Below are positions 55,850 through 64,000 of a DNA stretch of 64,000 bases, piece by piece. How positions within the stretch are numbered: position 1 is the first letter of the stretch; the number at the start of each line of letters is the position of its first letter. The stretch covers positions 2,670,575 through 2,734,574 of the forward strand of contig NZ_GG697169.2 of the NCBI RefSeq assembly GCF_000161835.1. The letters are read 5' to 3'. The position numbers and the translations under genes were made by a program. The notes under the pieces are model-generated. The model ran no database searches and was not told the origin of the DNA. It saw nothing but the letters and a program-made list of their open reading frames with translations. This stretch comes from Thalassobium sp. R2A62 (GTDB lineage Bacteria; Pseudomonadota; Alphaproteobacteria; Rhodobacterales; Rhodobacteraceae).

Positions 55850-57145
55850 TCACGATTCGCGGAACGCCTTGGCAAAATAGTCCGCCAGCGGTTTGATCAG
55901 ATAATCCAGTGGGGTGCGATCATCCGTGCGCAGGAAACTCTCTGCGGGCATCCCCGGAATGAGCGTAAGATCATCGGGCAGCTTTTCGATCTCGCCATCC
56001 ACGAGAATAATCTCGGCACGGTAAAAACTAGCACCGCGCCGTTCGTCCTCGAACGCGTCTGCGGACACTTGGGTCACCCGACCGATCAGCTCGGGCGTGC
56101 GTCTTTGGTCAAATGCGGAAAAGCGCACGTTGACCTCTTGGCCAACGAAAACCTGATCGATGTGGATGGTTTCAACCTCGGCTGCGATCACCAGCGGACG
56201 ATCCTGCGGCACCAGATACATCAGCGGATCAGCAGGCCGCACAACAGAACGCGGTGCAAAAATTGTCAGGTCATAGACGATGCCAGAGACGGGCGCGCGA
56301 ATGTCCAGACGGTCCAATTCCACCAGCAACGCGGCCCGACGTTCGCTCAGTTCCAATTCGTTGAACTGCAGATCGCGCAGACGGGTAATCGCGTCTTCGC
56401 GCCTTTCGTTGTCCAGCGTGATGATCTGAATATCGGTTTCGGTGATCCGCCCCTCGGCCTGTGCGATCTGTGCTGTGAAATCACCCTGACTTCCCAACAG
56501 GCTCGCCTTTTCTCGCCGTAGCGCCAGAACCCGCGCTGCCTGTGCCAATCCGCGGTCCAGCAATGCCTGCTGGCTGACCAGTTCTTCTTCGATCAACGCC
56601 AGTTGTTCGGTCAAGGCAGCCTGCTGTGCAACGATGCCTTCGATCTGATTGCGAATTTGACCCGCGCGTTTCGTCAGCTGGTCAATCTGGTTATCTTCAG
56701 ATGCACGCCGCGCCACAAAGAGACGCAACTGCCCCGCCTTCAGGCTTTCACCCTGCGCGCCAGCCTCATCCAGCAGCATGTCAAAGACGATTTCTTTCAT
56801 CCCGTCACGTTCCGCCTCGAGTCGCCCGCGACGCGCAATCAATTCGAACAACTGCCCTTCGATAATAGCTAGCTCTGACCGATAGGCGTTGTCGTCGAGC
56901 CGCATCAGGATCTCTTCGGCCTCGACAGGCTCACCCTCACGGACAAGAATTTCGGCCACGATGCCGCCCGTTGGGTGTTGAATGATCTGGCGGTTCTGAT
57001 CGACCTCGATCCTACCGCTCGCAATAATGGCGCCCGTGATTTGAGTCCGCACAGCCCAAGTGCCAAAACCACCGACCAGAACGATCAGCGCCAGAAATCC
57101 GATAATCAGAGGCTTGCGCGCGCTCCATGTCTGAGAGGTGCTCAT
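55850..57145 (-). CDS. Type I secretion membrane-fusion protein (HlyD family)
   Basis: 431 residues with a single N-terminal membrane helix (about residues 12-32) and a long periplasmic part. It has a lipoyl-like hairpin with [28 protein letters not shown], then roughly 150 residues of alpha-helical coiled coil, and a beta-barrel end with [27 protein letters not shown]. This is the PrtE/AprE type. It bridges the ABC exporter to an outer-membrane TolC-like channel, which is not in this window. Start overlaps the ABC stop by four bases. Confidence 0.92.
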   Translation of the reverse strand: MSTSQTWSARKPLIIGFLALIVLVGGFGTWAVRTQITGAIIASGRIEVDQNRQIIQHPTGGIVAEILVREGEPVEAEEILMRLDDNAYRSELAIIEGQLFELIARRGRLEAERDGMKEIVFDMLLDEAGAQGESLKAGQLRLFVARRASEDNQIDQLTKRAGQIRNQIEGIVAQQAALTEQLALIEEELVSQQALLDRGLAQAARVLALRREKASLLGSQGDFTAQIAQAEGRITETDIQIITLDNERREDAITRLRDLQFNELELSERRAALLVELDRLDIRAPVSGIVYDLTIFAPRSVVRPADPLMYLVPQDRPLVIAAEVETIHIDQVFVGQEVNVRFSAFDQRRTPELIGRVTQVSADAFEDERRGASFYRAEIILVDGEIEKLPDDLTLIPGMPAESFLRTDDRTPLDYLIKPLADYFAKAFRES

Positions 57146-58869
57146 GTCACACCGCCTTTGCTCTTTTGCGCCAGCGCCTTGGCGTTCGCCACGACCTTGC
57201 CCAACACTTCATCCTTAGGGCCGAACGCCTTTTTCAGACCGCCCTCGATCATAAGAACGGTATCGCATTCTTGGATCGCAGCAGGCCGGTGCGCCATGAC
57301 CAACACGGCGCGTCCCTCGGCCTTGAGCGTTTTGATCGCTGCGTTTAGCGCCATCGACCCTTCGTTGTCTAGGTTCGAATTTGGCTCGTCCAAGATCACA
57401 ACAACGGGGTCTCCGAACAATGCGCGTGCCAGTCCAATGCGTTGAATTTGCCCGCCGGATAATCGCCCGCCACCTGCCGTGACAATCGTGTCATAGCCAT
57501 CAGGCAGACCCACAATCATTTCATGCGCGGCTGCTGATTTAGCTGCGGCAACAACTTGGGCATCATCGGCATTCATCATCATCCGCGCGATGTTGTCTTT
57601 GATCGTGCCATCAAACAGCTGCACCCGCTGCGGCAAATATCCAACGTGCTGGCCCAGAACTTCGGGCTCGTATTGATCTAGCGCAGCACCACCCAAACGG
57701 ATCTTGCCACCTGCTGGCGGCCACACGCCCGTCAACGCACGCGCCAGCGTGGTCTTGCCCGCACCAGATGGGCCGATCACACCAACCGCCTGACCAGGTT
57801 TGACGGTAAAGCTTATCATCCGCAGCGCGGCGGCCTTTTGTCCCGGTGGAATGATCGTTGCTTCTTGGACGTCCAGCACCGCGTCAGGGCGGGGCAGCGC
57901 CGTGCGCGGTTGTGCTACGGGCACAACTGTCAGCAACTCAGCCAAGCTGGCCCAACCTTGTTGCCCGCGTTGCACCATGGCCCATTGTCCAATCGCCTGT
58001 TCAACGGGTGCCAGTGCGCGCCCCAACAGGATCGATCCCGCGATCATCGCGCCAGCTGTTAGTTCGTTTTGCAGTACCAGATACGCGCCCAATCCCAACA
58101 TGGCCGATTGCAAAAACAACCGAAGCGATTTGGTCATCGCGGTAAATGTACCTGTCAGATCAGACGAAGAAATCGTGGCGCTCAGCGCCTCTTGCCGTGC
58201 GCCCATCCAGCGGGTGTAGGCGGCTTTGGTCATGCCCATGGCCTGAACCATCTCGGCATCATCGCTCAGCTGTCTGGCGATGTGCGTGGCACGCGCGCTC
58301 TTGCTGTTGCTTTCTGTAACGGGGCGGCGCGTGGTCCATTGGTTGATCAGAGTCACGAGGATCAACAACACCCCTCCGCCCAAGGCGAGCATCCCCAGCC
58401 ATGGGTGGAAAATGAAAATGCCGGCCAAGAATAGCGGCGTCCAAGGCATATCAAACAACGCCATCAGAACGGGCGATGTCATCACACGCTGCACAGCCTC
58501 TAGATTATTCAATCCAGTGTTGCGGGCCGGTGCGGCCCCGCGGCTGGCCATCTGCATGACCGCATCAAAAACACGTTTGTCCAACCGTGATTGAAACCGT
58601 GCGCCAGCCCGTCCCATGACGCGACCCCGCACATAATCCATCAAACCCATCATGCCATAGAGGAACGCAACAATCGCAGAAAGCGCGATCAACGTTTCAA
58701 TCGACCGCGACCCGAGCACGCGATCATACACGTTCAACATGTAGATCGGCCCAGTGAGCATCAGCAGATTGGCAAAGAAACTGAACACTCCGACGGCCCA
58801 ATACAGCTTGCGGCTCTCGCTGCGTGCAGCACGTAGCTCTGCTAATCCAGCGGCGTGTTGATGTGCCAT
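57142..58869 (-). CDS. Type I secretion ABC transporter, permease/ATPase (PrtD type)
   Basis: 575 residues. About six membrane helices in the first 300 residues are followed by an ATPase domain. Walker A is GPSGAGKTT, signature LSGGQ, Walker [13 protein letters not shown]. No N-terminal C39 peptidase domain is present. The PrtD family exports RTX-type or protease substrates with C-terminal signals. No such substrate gene is adjacent on either side; the nearest gene is a small exported protein on the opposite strand. It forms an operon with the fusion protein. Confidence 0.93.
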   Translation of the reverse strand: MAHQHAAGLAELRAARSESRKLYWAVGVFSFFANLLMLTGPIYMLNVYDRVLGSRSIETLIALSAIVAFLYGMMGLMDYVRGRVMGRAGARFQSRLDKRVFDAVMQMASRGAAPARNTGLNNLEAVQRVMTSPVLMALFDMPWTPLFLAGIFIFHPWLGMLALGGGVLLILVTLINQWTTRRPVTESNSKSARATHIARQLSDDAEMVQAMGMTKAAYTRWMGARQEALSATISSSDLTGTFTAMTKSLRLFLQSAMLGLGAYLVLQNELTAGAMIAGSILLGRALAPVEQAIGQWAMVQRGQQGWASLAELLTVVPVAQPRTALPRPDAVLDVQEATIIPPGQKAAALRMISFTVKPGQAVGVIGPSGAGKTTLARALTGVWPPAGGKIRLGGAALDQYEPEVLGQHVGYLPQRVQLFDGTIKDNIARMMMNADDAQVVAAAKSAAAHEMIVGLPDGYDTIVTAGGGRLSGGQIQRIGLARALFGDPVVVILDEPNSNLDNEGSMALNAAIKTLKAEGRAVLVMAHRPAAIQECDTVLMIEGGLKKAFGPKDEVLGKVVANAKALAQKSKGGVT

Positions 58870-59063
58870 GTTCCTGCATCCTATTCGGCGTGCGGTCTTT
58901 ATACCGCAGCTATTCGACCTGAATATGACGGAATAAACTTAAGATGTCCTTTGTATTTTTCCGCCATTCCGTTTCTGATGCGTCAGCGTCCCTTGCGGGC
59001 ACAGTGCGGTGCAAAAGTCACGCCAACGTTGAAACGTTGCTCAATTGGTATATGTCCTGTCCC

Positions 59064-59456
59064 ATGATGAAATCCATTTTGACCCCCCCCGCCGCCCTTT
59101 TGATCATGGCCTCTGTCGCCAGTGCCACCAGCTTTGACGGGACCTACCGTTTGACCTCGGACGCTGATTGCACGGCCGTTGGTATGGATGGAGGCGCCTT
59201 GCGGATCGAGGACGGAATTTTCTATGGGGTCGAAAGCCAGTGCCGCATGACCAATCCCGTCAATGTCGTCGATATGGATGCCAAGCTCTATACGATGCAG
59301 TGCTCGGGCGAGGGCGAAACATGGACCGAACGTGCGATGTTGATGCGCTCGGCCTCAGGTGGGATCATCATAGCGTGGAACGGATACGCCTTTGCCTACG
59401 AAACCTGTGATGCCGCAGACATCGCACTGGACTCATTGCGCACCGACGGTGAATAG
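59064..59456 (+). CDS. Small secreted or periplasmic protein with several cysteines
   Basis: 130 residues from ATG 59064. A Sec leader (MMKSILTPPAALLIMASVASA) precedes a mature domain with cysteines in DADCTAVG, SQCRMTN, MQCSGEG and YETCDAA, so two disulfides are plausible. The sequence pattern GTYRLTSDADCTAVGMDGGALRIEDGIFYG recalls beta-rich lipocalin-like or avidin-like small folds but is not assignable. The adjacent type I exporter is unlikely to carry it, because it has an ordinary N-terminal leader. Confidence 0.65.
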   Translation: MMKSILTPPAALLIMASVASATSFDGTYRLTSDADCTAVGMDGGALRIEDGIFYGVESQCRMTNPVNVVDMDAKLYTMQCSGEGETWTERAMLMRSASGGIIIAWNGYAFAYETCDAADIALDSLRTDGE

Positions 59457-59495
59457 CCGACGGCGGCATCGCGCAGTGTCCGCACGGACCTGTGC

Positions 59496-61688
59496 CTAGT
59501 TCCCACCACCAAACAGATCATTGAGAATCCCGTTGATCGCGTCGCCTAACGGATCGTTGCCGCGCTGTTGTTGCTGTGGCGCTGTTGCTGGTGCTGGCGC
59601 GGGTTGCGCCACCTGCGGTGCGACAGGCACGGTCATGGGCAACGGCACAATTGTTTGGCCCACAGTGACACGTGACATTGTCTCGCGCCAGATGTCGGCA
59701 GGCAGGCCTGAACCCGTCACGCCCGTCAACGGGCTGTTGTCATCATACCCCATCCAGACGCCGGCAACATAATCGCCGGTAAAGCCTACAAACCACGCAT
59801 CGCGCGCGGCCTGTGTTGTGCCGGTCTTGCCAGCAACTTCGATACCTTCCAATTGGGCGCGCTTGCCGGTGCCTTGCTCGACAACTTGGTTCATCATCCA
59901 GACCAGCTGGCGTGCGGCGTCTTCGCGTATCACCCGCTCGCCGATGCCTGACTGTGTCTCCATCAATGGCGCATCGTCCCCAATGAACCGTAGATCAACC
60001 AATCCGTATGGCGTCACGGACGATCCACCGTTGAGGATGCCAGCATAGGCACCTGTGATTTCCAGCAATGTGGTTTCCGACGACCCCAGCGCCAATGCAG
60101 GGCCCAGCGCCAGATCGCTCTGAATGCCGAACTGAGTGGCGACCGTACGCACATTGTCGCCGCCGACCTGTTCAAACAATCGCACAGCAGGTGTGTTCAG
60201 CGATTCCACCAACGCTTGGGTCAGCGTCACGGGCCCCTCGTATTCCTTGGTGTAGTTTTGCGGACACCATTCCCCCGAACCAGGGATGTTCAAACACAGT
60301 GGCGCGTCGTTGATCATGTCAAAGGGCGTTGCACCCAATTCAAGCGCGGTCGCATAGACAAACGGCTTGAACGCCGAGCCGGGCTGGCGTCGCGCCTGAA
60401 TGGCACGGTTGAACGCACCGGACACGCGCGTCTCGCGACCGCCGACCATAGCGCGCACAGCGCCACCCGCATCCATCACTACAATTGCGGCCTGCGCCTT
60501 TGACCCTGCACGGACCTTGGTGTCGAAAACGAATTGCATCGCGTCTTCGGCAGCGGTCTGGATGCGCTGATCCAGTGTCGTCTTGATGATCACATCTTCG
60601 GTGGTGTTGCGGGTAAAGAACTCTGGTCCCGCCTTCATAACCCAGTCGGCAAAGTATCCGCCCGCACGGCGCTGGGCCGCGGGTGACAATGTCGCTGGGT
60701 TGTCCCATGCCTGCTGCTGCGCACTCTCGCTTAGATACCCCTGTTCGTGCATCAGCTTGATCACGGTCGCTGCGCGGTCTTGCGCGCGTTGCAGATTGTT
60801 CGCAGGGTTATAGACAGACGGCGCCTTGAGCGATCCCGCCAACATCGCGGCTTCTGCCGGTGTGACGGCCTCGGCCCCATGCCCGAAATACTGGTTTGCC
60901 GCGGCTTCGAACCCGCGTGATCCACTGCCCAGATAGGCGCGGTTCAGATAGATCGTGAGAACGTCATCCTTGGTGTATTTGACCTCTAGCGCCATGGCAT
61001 AGGTCGCCTCTTTGACCTTGCGCCAAATGGTGGTGCGGCGACAGTCAGCCTCATAGGCCGCCTCGCTGTCCCAATCGCTAGGAACATAGGGTTGCCCCAA
61101 ACATAGCAGCTTGGCCACCTGTTGGGTGATCGTCGATCCACCGTTGCCCGACAATGGCCCACGTCCTGCGCGCAGGTTGATACGGACCGCACTGGCGATG
61201 CCGCGCGGGCTCACGCCCATATGACCGTAAAACCGCTTGTCCTCGGTTGCGACGACCGCGTTGCGCAAATGTGGGCTGACCCCGTTTGCGGTGATCATTC
61301 CGCCGAACTGTTCCCCACGCCATGCAAAGGTGCGCCCACCCTGATCCTGTAGCGTGACAGATCCGCGTGCGCGACCGTCAACCAGCTCAGAAATCGGCGG
61401 CAATGTCGCGGCATAGTAAAAGACACCCAGTCCGATCAGAACGGTGACCGCAACAGCGCCGCGCCAAAAGAACCCAAAGAAGAATCGGAAAATACGCCAG
61501 ATCAAACTGGCCAGAAACCCAAACAGGCGACCGATAGGCCCCCGCTTGCGCGCAGGTGCGGTACGTTTACGCGCAGCCGGTTTGCGCCGCGCAGGCGCTG
61601 CCTTGGGTTTTGCTTTTGGCTTGGGCTTTGCCGCCCCATAGCGTTTGTCAGCGACCAAAGGCGGCCGTTTTTTACCTGTTCCGCTCAT
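59496..61688 (-). CDS. Penicillin-binding protein 1A, bifunctional transglycosylase/transpeptidase
   Basis: About 730 residues from ATG 61688. The cytoplasmic start is very basic (Lys/Pro/Ala repeats), followed by one membrane helix around residues 75-97. The GT51 transglycosylase domain has its catalytic Glu in ATEDKRFYGHMG and QQVAK; the transpeptidase domain has the SxxK Ser in GSAFKPF, SLN and KTGTTQAA. The C-terminus is Gln/Pro-rich and ends in a short amphipathic tail (LGDAINGILNDLFGGGN). It builds peptidoglycan in the periplasm. Confidence 0.93.
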   Translation of the reverse strand: MSGTGKKRPPLVADKRYGAAKPKPKAKPKAAPARRKPAARKRTAPARKRGPIGRLFGFLASLIWRIFRFFFGFFWRGAVAVTVLIGLGVFYYAATLPPISELVDGRARGSVTLQDQGGRTFAWRGEQFGGMITANGVSPHLRNAVVATEDKRFYGHMGVSPRGIASAVRINLRAGRGPLSGNGGSTITQQVAKLLCLGQPYVPSDWDSEAAYEADCRRTTIWRKVKEATYAMALEVKYTKDDVLTIYLNRAYLGSGSRGFEAAANQYFGHGAEAVTPAEAAMLAGSLKAPSVYNPANNLQRAQDRAATVIKLMHEQGYLSESAQQQAWDNPATLSPAAQRRAGGYFADWVMKAGPEFFTRNTTEDVIIKTTLDQRIQTAAEDAMQFVFDTKVRAGSKAQAAIVVMDAGGAVRAMVGGRETRVSGAFNRAIQARRQPGSAFKPFVYATALELGATPFDMINDAPLCLNIPGSGEWCPQNYTKEYEGPVTLTQALVESLNTPAVRLFEQVGGDNVRTVATQFGIQSDLALGPALALGSSETTLLEITGAYAGILNGGSSVTPYGLVDLRFIGDDAPLMETQSGIGERVIREDAARQLVWMMNQVVEQGTGKRAQLEGIEVAGKTGTTQAARDAWFVGFTGDYVAGVWMGYDDNSPLTGVTGSGLPADIWRETMSRVTVGQTIVPLPMTVPVAPQVAQPAPAPATAPQQQQRGNDPLGDAINGILNDLFGGGN

Positions 61689-61821
61689 ACTACTGCCCAC
61701 CATTTAATTCGGCGTGTGTTCTTTGTTTTGCTCAAACTACCGCGTCCCTGCCCAAAAGTAACCGCCGTTTTCAGCTCGGTTTCGACTCTGGTGTGCTTAA
61801 AAATTAATCGCGCAACACAAT

Positions 61822-61840
61822 TTGTGCAAAAATTGTGCAA
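61822..61840 (+). promoter_or_regulatory. Direct repeat upstream of glnK-amtB
   Basis: Two TTGTGCAA copies lie 11 bases apart (start to start), on one face of the helix, in an AT-rich region. A CACAATTTGTG palindrome overlaps the first. An NtrC-type or other nitrogen regulator could bind here; a sigma-54 promoter was not found. Confidence 0.4.
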
Positions 61841-61969
61841 TGTGGTCGGATTCATGAATGTTTCTGTGCGCCATTTCTTGCTCATGCCCTTCACACACCT
61901 CTTTCTAGCCGCAACGGGCATCAACCGCCCGCGTCCATTTGAATCGCAGTCAACCAAAAGGGGACAGAC

Positions 61970-62308
61970 GTGAAACTCATCATCGCAACGATCAAACCGT
62001 TCAAGCTCGAGGAGGTGCGCGAAGCGCTCACCACCATCGGCGTGAAAGGCATGATGGTCACAGAAATCAAAGGCTTTGGCGCACAGTCAGGCCACACCGA
62101 GATCTATCGCGGCGCAGAATACGCAGTGAACTTTGTCCCCAAAGTGAAACTCGAAATCGTCGTGGTCGACAGCATGGCTGACCAAGTCGTGTCGACTATC
62201 GCAACAACAGCCAAGACCGACAAAATCGGCGACGGCAAAATCTTTACGCTTGATGTCCAAGGCGCAATGCGCGTCCGCACAGGCGAAACTGGCGACGACG
62301 CCGTCTAA
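61970..62308 (+). CDS. glnK: Nitrogen regulatory P-II protein GlnK
   Basis: 112 residues from a GTG start with AAAGGGGA upstream. The T-loop GHTEIYRGAEYAVNFVPK retains the uridylylated Tyr51, and the ATP/2-oxoglutarate block is GDGKIFTLDVQGAMRVRTGE. Under nitrogen sufficiency GlnK binds AmtB and shuts the channel. It is paired with amtB 22 bases downstream, the almost universal order. Confidence 0.97.
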   Translation: MKLIIATIKPFKLEEVREALTTIGVKGMMVTEIKGFGAQSGHTEIYRGAEYAVNFVPKVKLEIVVVDSMADQVVSTIATTAKTDKIGDGKIFTLDVQGAMRVRTGETGDDAV

Positions 62309-62330
62309 GCGCAGATCAGAGGAAACGAAT

Positions 62331-63674
62331 ATGAAACTGACAAAACTTCTTTTGACAACAGCGGCCCTGGGCACTGCCCCCGCTGCTGTTATGGCGCAAG
62401 AGGCAGGCGTTAACGCCTCGACCGACAGCGTCTTTATTTTCAACTCGCTCTTGTTCCTGATGGGCGGTTTCTTGGTGTTCTGGATGGCCGCTGGCTTTAC
62501 CATGCTCGAGGCTGGCCTCGTACGCAGCAAGAACGTGACCATGCAGCTGACCAAAAACATGGGTCTCTTTTCGCTCGCAGCGATTGCCTACTATTTGATC
62601 GGCTATAACCTGATGTACCCACTGGGTAGCTGGTCGATCGGTACAGACGAGACAGGCGGATACCTCGGTATTCTCTTTGCTCCTGCTGTTCTCGAGGCGG
62701 TTGGCATCGGTGCTGCAGAAGCAGACGACTATAGCTATGCAGCCACCGGTTCGGACTTCTTCTTTCAGTTGATGTTCTGTGCGGCGACAGCCTCCATCGT
62801 GTCCGGCTGCTTGGCCGAGCGCGTCAAACTGTGGCCCTTCCTGATCTTTGTCGCGATCCTGACAGGCATCATCTACCCAATCCAAGCATCTTGGAAATGG
62901 GGCGGCGGCTTCCTCGACAGCCAATACGGCTTCCTCGACTTTGCTGGCTCGACAGTCGTGCACTCGGTCGGTGGTTGGGCGGCTCTTGCTGGTGCTCTGA
63001 TCCTCGGTCCACGTATCGGCAAATACAAAGACGGCCGCACGATCCCAATGATGGGTTCCAACCTGCCGCTTGCCACACTGGGTACATTCATCCTGTGGAT
63101 GGGCTGGTTTGGCTTTAACGGTGGCTCGCAGCTCGCAATGGGCACAGTGGGTGATGTTGCTGACATCTCGCGGATCTTCTCGAACACAAACGCCGCAGCA
63201 TGCGGTGGCGCGTTCACAGCACTGATCCTGACACAGCTTCTCTACAAAAAGCCTGACCTCACCATGATCCTCAACGGCGCACTTGCTGGTCTGGTTGCCA
63301 TCACAGCCGAGCCGCTGACACCATCCTTGGGTGCAGCAACTCTGATCGGTGCCGTCGGTGGTTTGATCGTGGTCTTCACAGTTCCAATGCTCGACAAGCT
63401 GAAAATCGACGACGTTGTTGGCGCGATCCCGGTACACCTCTTTGCAGGTATCTGGGGCACACTCGCAGTCTTGCTGACAAACGGCGACGCAACCCTGATG
63501 GGTCAGCTGATGCCAATCATCATCGTCGGTGTCTTCACCTTCGTGGTCAGCGGTATCGTCTGGTATGTGCTCAAAGCAGTAACAGGCATCCGCGTCTCCG
63601 AAGAGGCAGAAATCGAAGGTCTCGATACTGCCGAACTGGGAATGGAAGCCTACCCCGAGTTTACACGCGGCTAA
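62331..63674 (+). CDS. amtB: Ammonium transporter AmtB
   Basis: 447 residues from ATG 62331, behind GAGGAAACGAAT. A Sec leader ending VMA-QEAG is cleaved. Eleven membrane helices follow. The Phe gate and the pore are marked by FMAAGFTMLEAGLVRSKN-type segment, DFAGSTVVHSVGGWAALAGALILGPRIGKY, the MGWFGFNGGSQLA block with its pore residues, and the twin-His channel position in VHLFAGIWGTLA. It imports ammonium under nitrogen limitation. Confidence 0.97.
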   Translation: MKLTKLLLTTAALGTAPAAVMAQEAGVNASTDSVFIFNSLLFLMGGFLVFWMAAGFTMLEAGLVRSKNVTMQLTKNMGLFSLAAIAYYLIGYNLMYPLGSWSIGTDETGGYLGILFAPAVLEAVGIGAAEADDYSYAATGSDFFFQLMFCAATASIVSGCLAERVKLWPFLIFVAILTGIIYPIQASWKWGGGFLDSQYGFLDFAGSTVVHSVGGWAALAGALILGPRIGKYKDGRTIPMMGSNLPLATLGTFILWMGWFGFNGGSQLAMGTVGDVADISRIFSNTNAAACGGAFTALILTQLLYKKPDLTMILNGALAGLVAITAEPLTPSLGAATLIGAVGGLIVVFTVPMLDKLKIDDVVGAIPVHLFAGIWGTLAVLLTNGDATLMGQLMPIIIVGVFTFVVSGIVWYVLKAVTGIRVSEEAEIEGLDTAELGMEAYPEFTRG

Positions 63675-63701
63675 CGTCTTCCAGAGCTGCAACAAAAGAA
63701 G

Positions 63702-63729
63702 GCCCGATGTTTGCATCGGGCCTTTTTTA
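63702..63729 (+). terminator. Terminator after amtB
   Basis: A GGCCCGATG arm, a short loop and the matching CATCGG arm are followed by a run of T bases. Confidence 0.75.
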
Positions 63730-63754
63730 TGTCTGTCGACGTGTGGGTCTCACA

Positions 63755-63793
63755 AAAGAAAAGAGCGCCCAACCCAACGGTCGGACGCTCTTT
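63755..63793 (-). terminator. Terminator of the aminotransferase gene
   Basis: On the minus strand AAAGAGCG pairs with CGCTCTTT, with partial pairing inside, followed by a T-rich TTCTTTT tail. It protects the convergent glnK-amtB unit. Confidence 0.6.
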
Positions 63794-63815
63794 GTTCAGC
63801 TCATAGGTCTTAATC

Positions 63816-64000
63816 TTAGATCTTTGCACCTGCTATCGCGGCCGCCAGAACGGGCACAGTTTGCGCGTTTAGACCTGCAATGTTGATGCGGCTGTCGCCC
63901 ACCATATAGACCGCGTGATCGTCGCGCAGTTGCTCGACAATCTCGGGGCTCAGACCCAGACGCGAGAACATCCCGCGGTGCACAGCAAGGAAATCAAACC
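63816..64000 (-). CDS. Class I aromatic/aspartate aminotransferase, 3' end only
   Basis: The last 61 codons of a minus-strand gene whose start lies beyond the right edge. The reading FLAVHRGMFSRLGLSPEIV, followed by AVYMVGDSRINIAGLN, matches the C-terminal domain of aspartate and aromatic aminotransferases (the TyrB/AspC group), including the Arg-containing stretch SRINIAGL that binds the substrate carboxylate. The pyridoxal-phosphate Lys is not in this window. Which amino acid it prefers cannot be told. Confidence 0.8.
   Translation of the reverse strand, partial: FDFLAVHRGMFSRLGLSPEIVEQLRDDHAVYMVGDSRINIAGLNAQTVPVLAAAIAGAKI

Noticed and set aside
61801-61969. Sigma-54 promoter before glnK
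   Set aside because: No GG-N10-GC element with the usual flanking bases was found in the gap.
62316-63716. 466-codon open frame antisense to amtB
   Set aside because: It is fully covered by amtB and its composition is Cys/His/Asp-rich, as produced by reading the complement of a membrane protein. No family motif or ribosome site was seen.

Overview
The window is bacterial chromosome with dense coding, short gaps and moderately high GC. It comes from an alphaproteobacterium of the order Rhodobacterales, most likely the marine Roseobacter group. Support comes from the genes (DUF2794, DUF6478, MbfA, UdgX with its radical-SAM partner, SitABCD, a leuC/leuD/leuB region) and from alphaproteobacterial operators: an Irr-type iron control element and a GTTC-N7-GTTC LexA box. 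Genus cannot be fixed by eye. No tRNA, rRNA, CRISPR array, insertion sequence or prophage was seen.

Layout. 1-6.3 kb: leucine biosynthesis (leuC 3' part, leuD, leuB), interrupted by a Tat-signal-like hypothetical gene, a membrane protein gene and a chimeric ORF joining an endonuclease/exonuclease/phosphatase fragment to a LysR effector domain. 6.3-14 kb: a small chemoreceptor-like protein, a DMT exporter, the sitABCD manganese/iron importer with two Fur-family-like operators, an MFS carrier and asd. 14-16 kb: a carbonic anhydrase - sbtA - sbtB bicarbonate-uptake operon in which sbtA carries a frameshift and sbtB a nonsense codon. 16-19.7 kb: a degenerate Hpt-like protein, an M17 aminopeptidase, an NlpC/P60 peptidase, DUF2794 and an I78 inhibitor lipoprotein. 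19.7-27.7 kb: glutathione-dependent formaldehyde oxidation (class III ADH and S-formylglutathione hydrolase), between which lie a TetR regulator, a 62-residue exported protein and mbfA, with four matching TetR-like operators and a perfect Irr box. An overlapping gene train follows fghA. 27.7-41 kb: MFS, zapE, a LysM protein (probably frameshifted), a rhodanese-like protein, accD-folC, ilvD, surface and hypothetical proteins, and a FadH-like dienoyl-CoA reductase. 41-50 kb: LysR, OmpA-like, AhpD-like, GNAT, CinA-like, sfsA, map, and a DUF4130-UdgX / radical-SAM DNA repair pair under a LexA box. 50-64 kb: rsmD, a ferredoxin-reductase-like flavoprotein, Prx5, a porin-like gene with an in-frame TAG, pterin dehydratase, an acyltransferase, GDPD, RidA, a type I secretion ABC/HlyD pair, PBP1A, glnK-amtB and the end of an aminotransferase gene.

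How it fits together. Most of the window is core metabolism (Leu/Ile/Val, Lys/Thr/Met, folate, fatty acid synthesis) plus metal homeostasis, formaldehyde detoxification, nitrogen sensing and SOS-linked repair. The notable feature is the number of disrupted genes: the EEP/LysR chimera, sbtA, sbtB, the porin-like gene and probably the LysM gene. Two lesions are one-base changes next to homopolymers and could be sequencing errors; two are internal stop codons and one is a deletion-type fusion, which are harder to explain that way. Bicarbonate uptake looks like a function being lost. Functional calls rest on motif recognition by eye; no database search was run.
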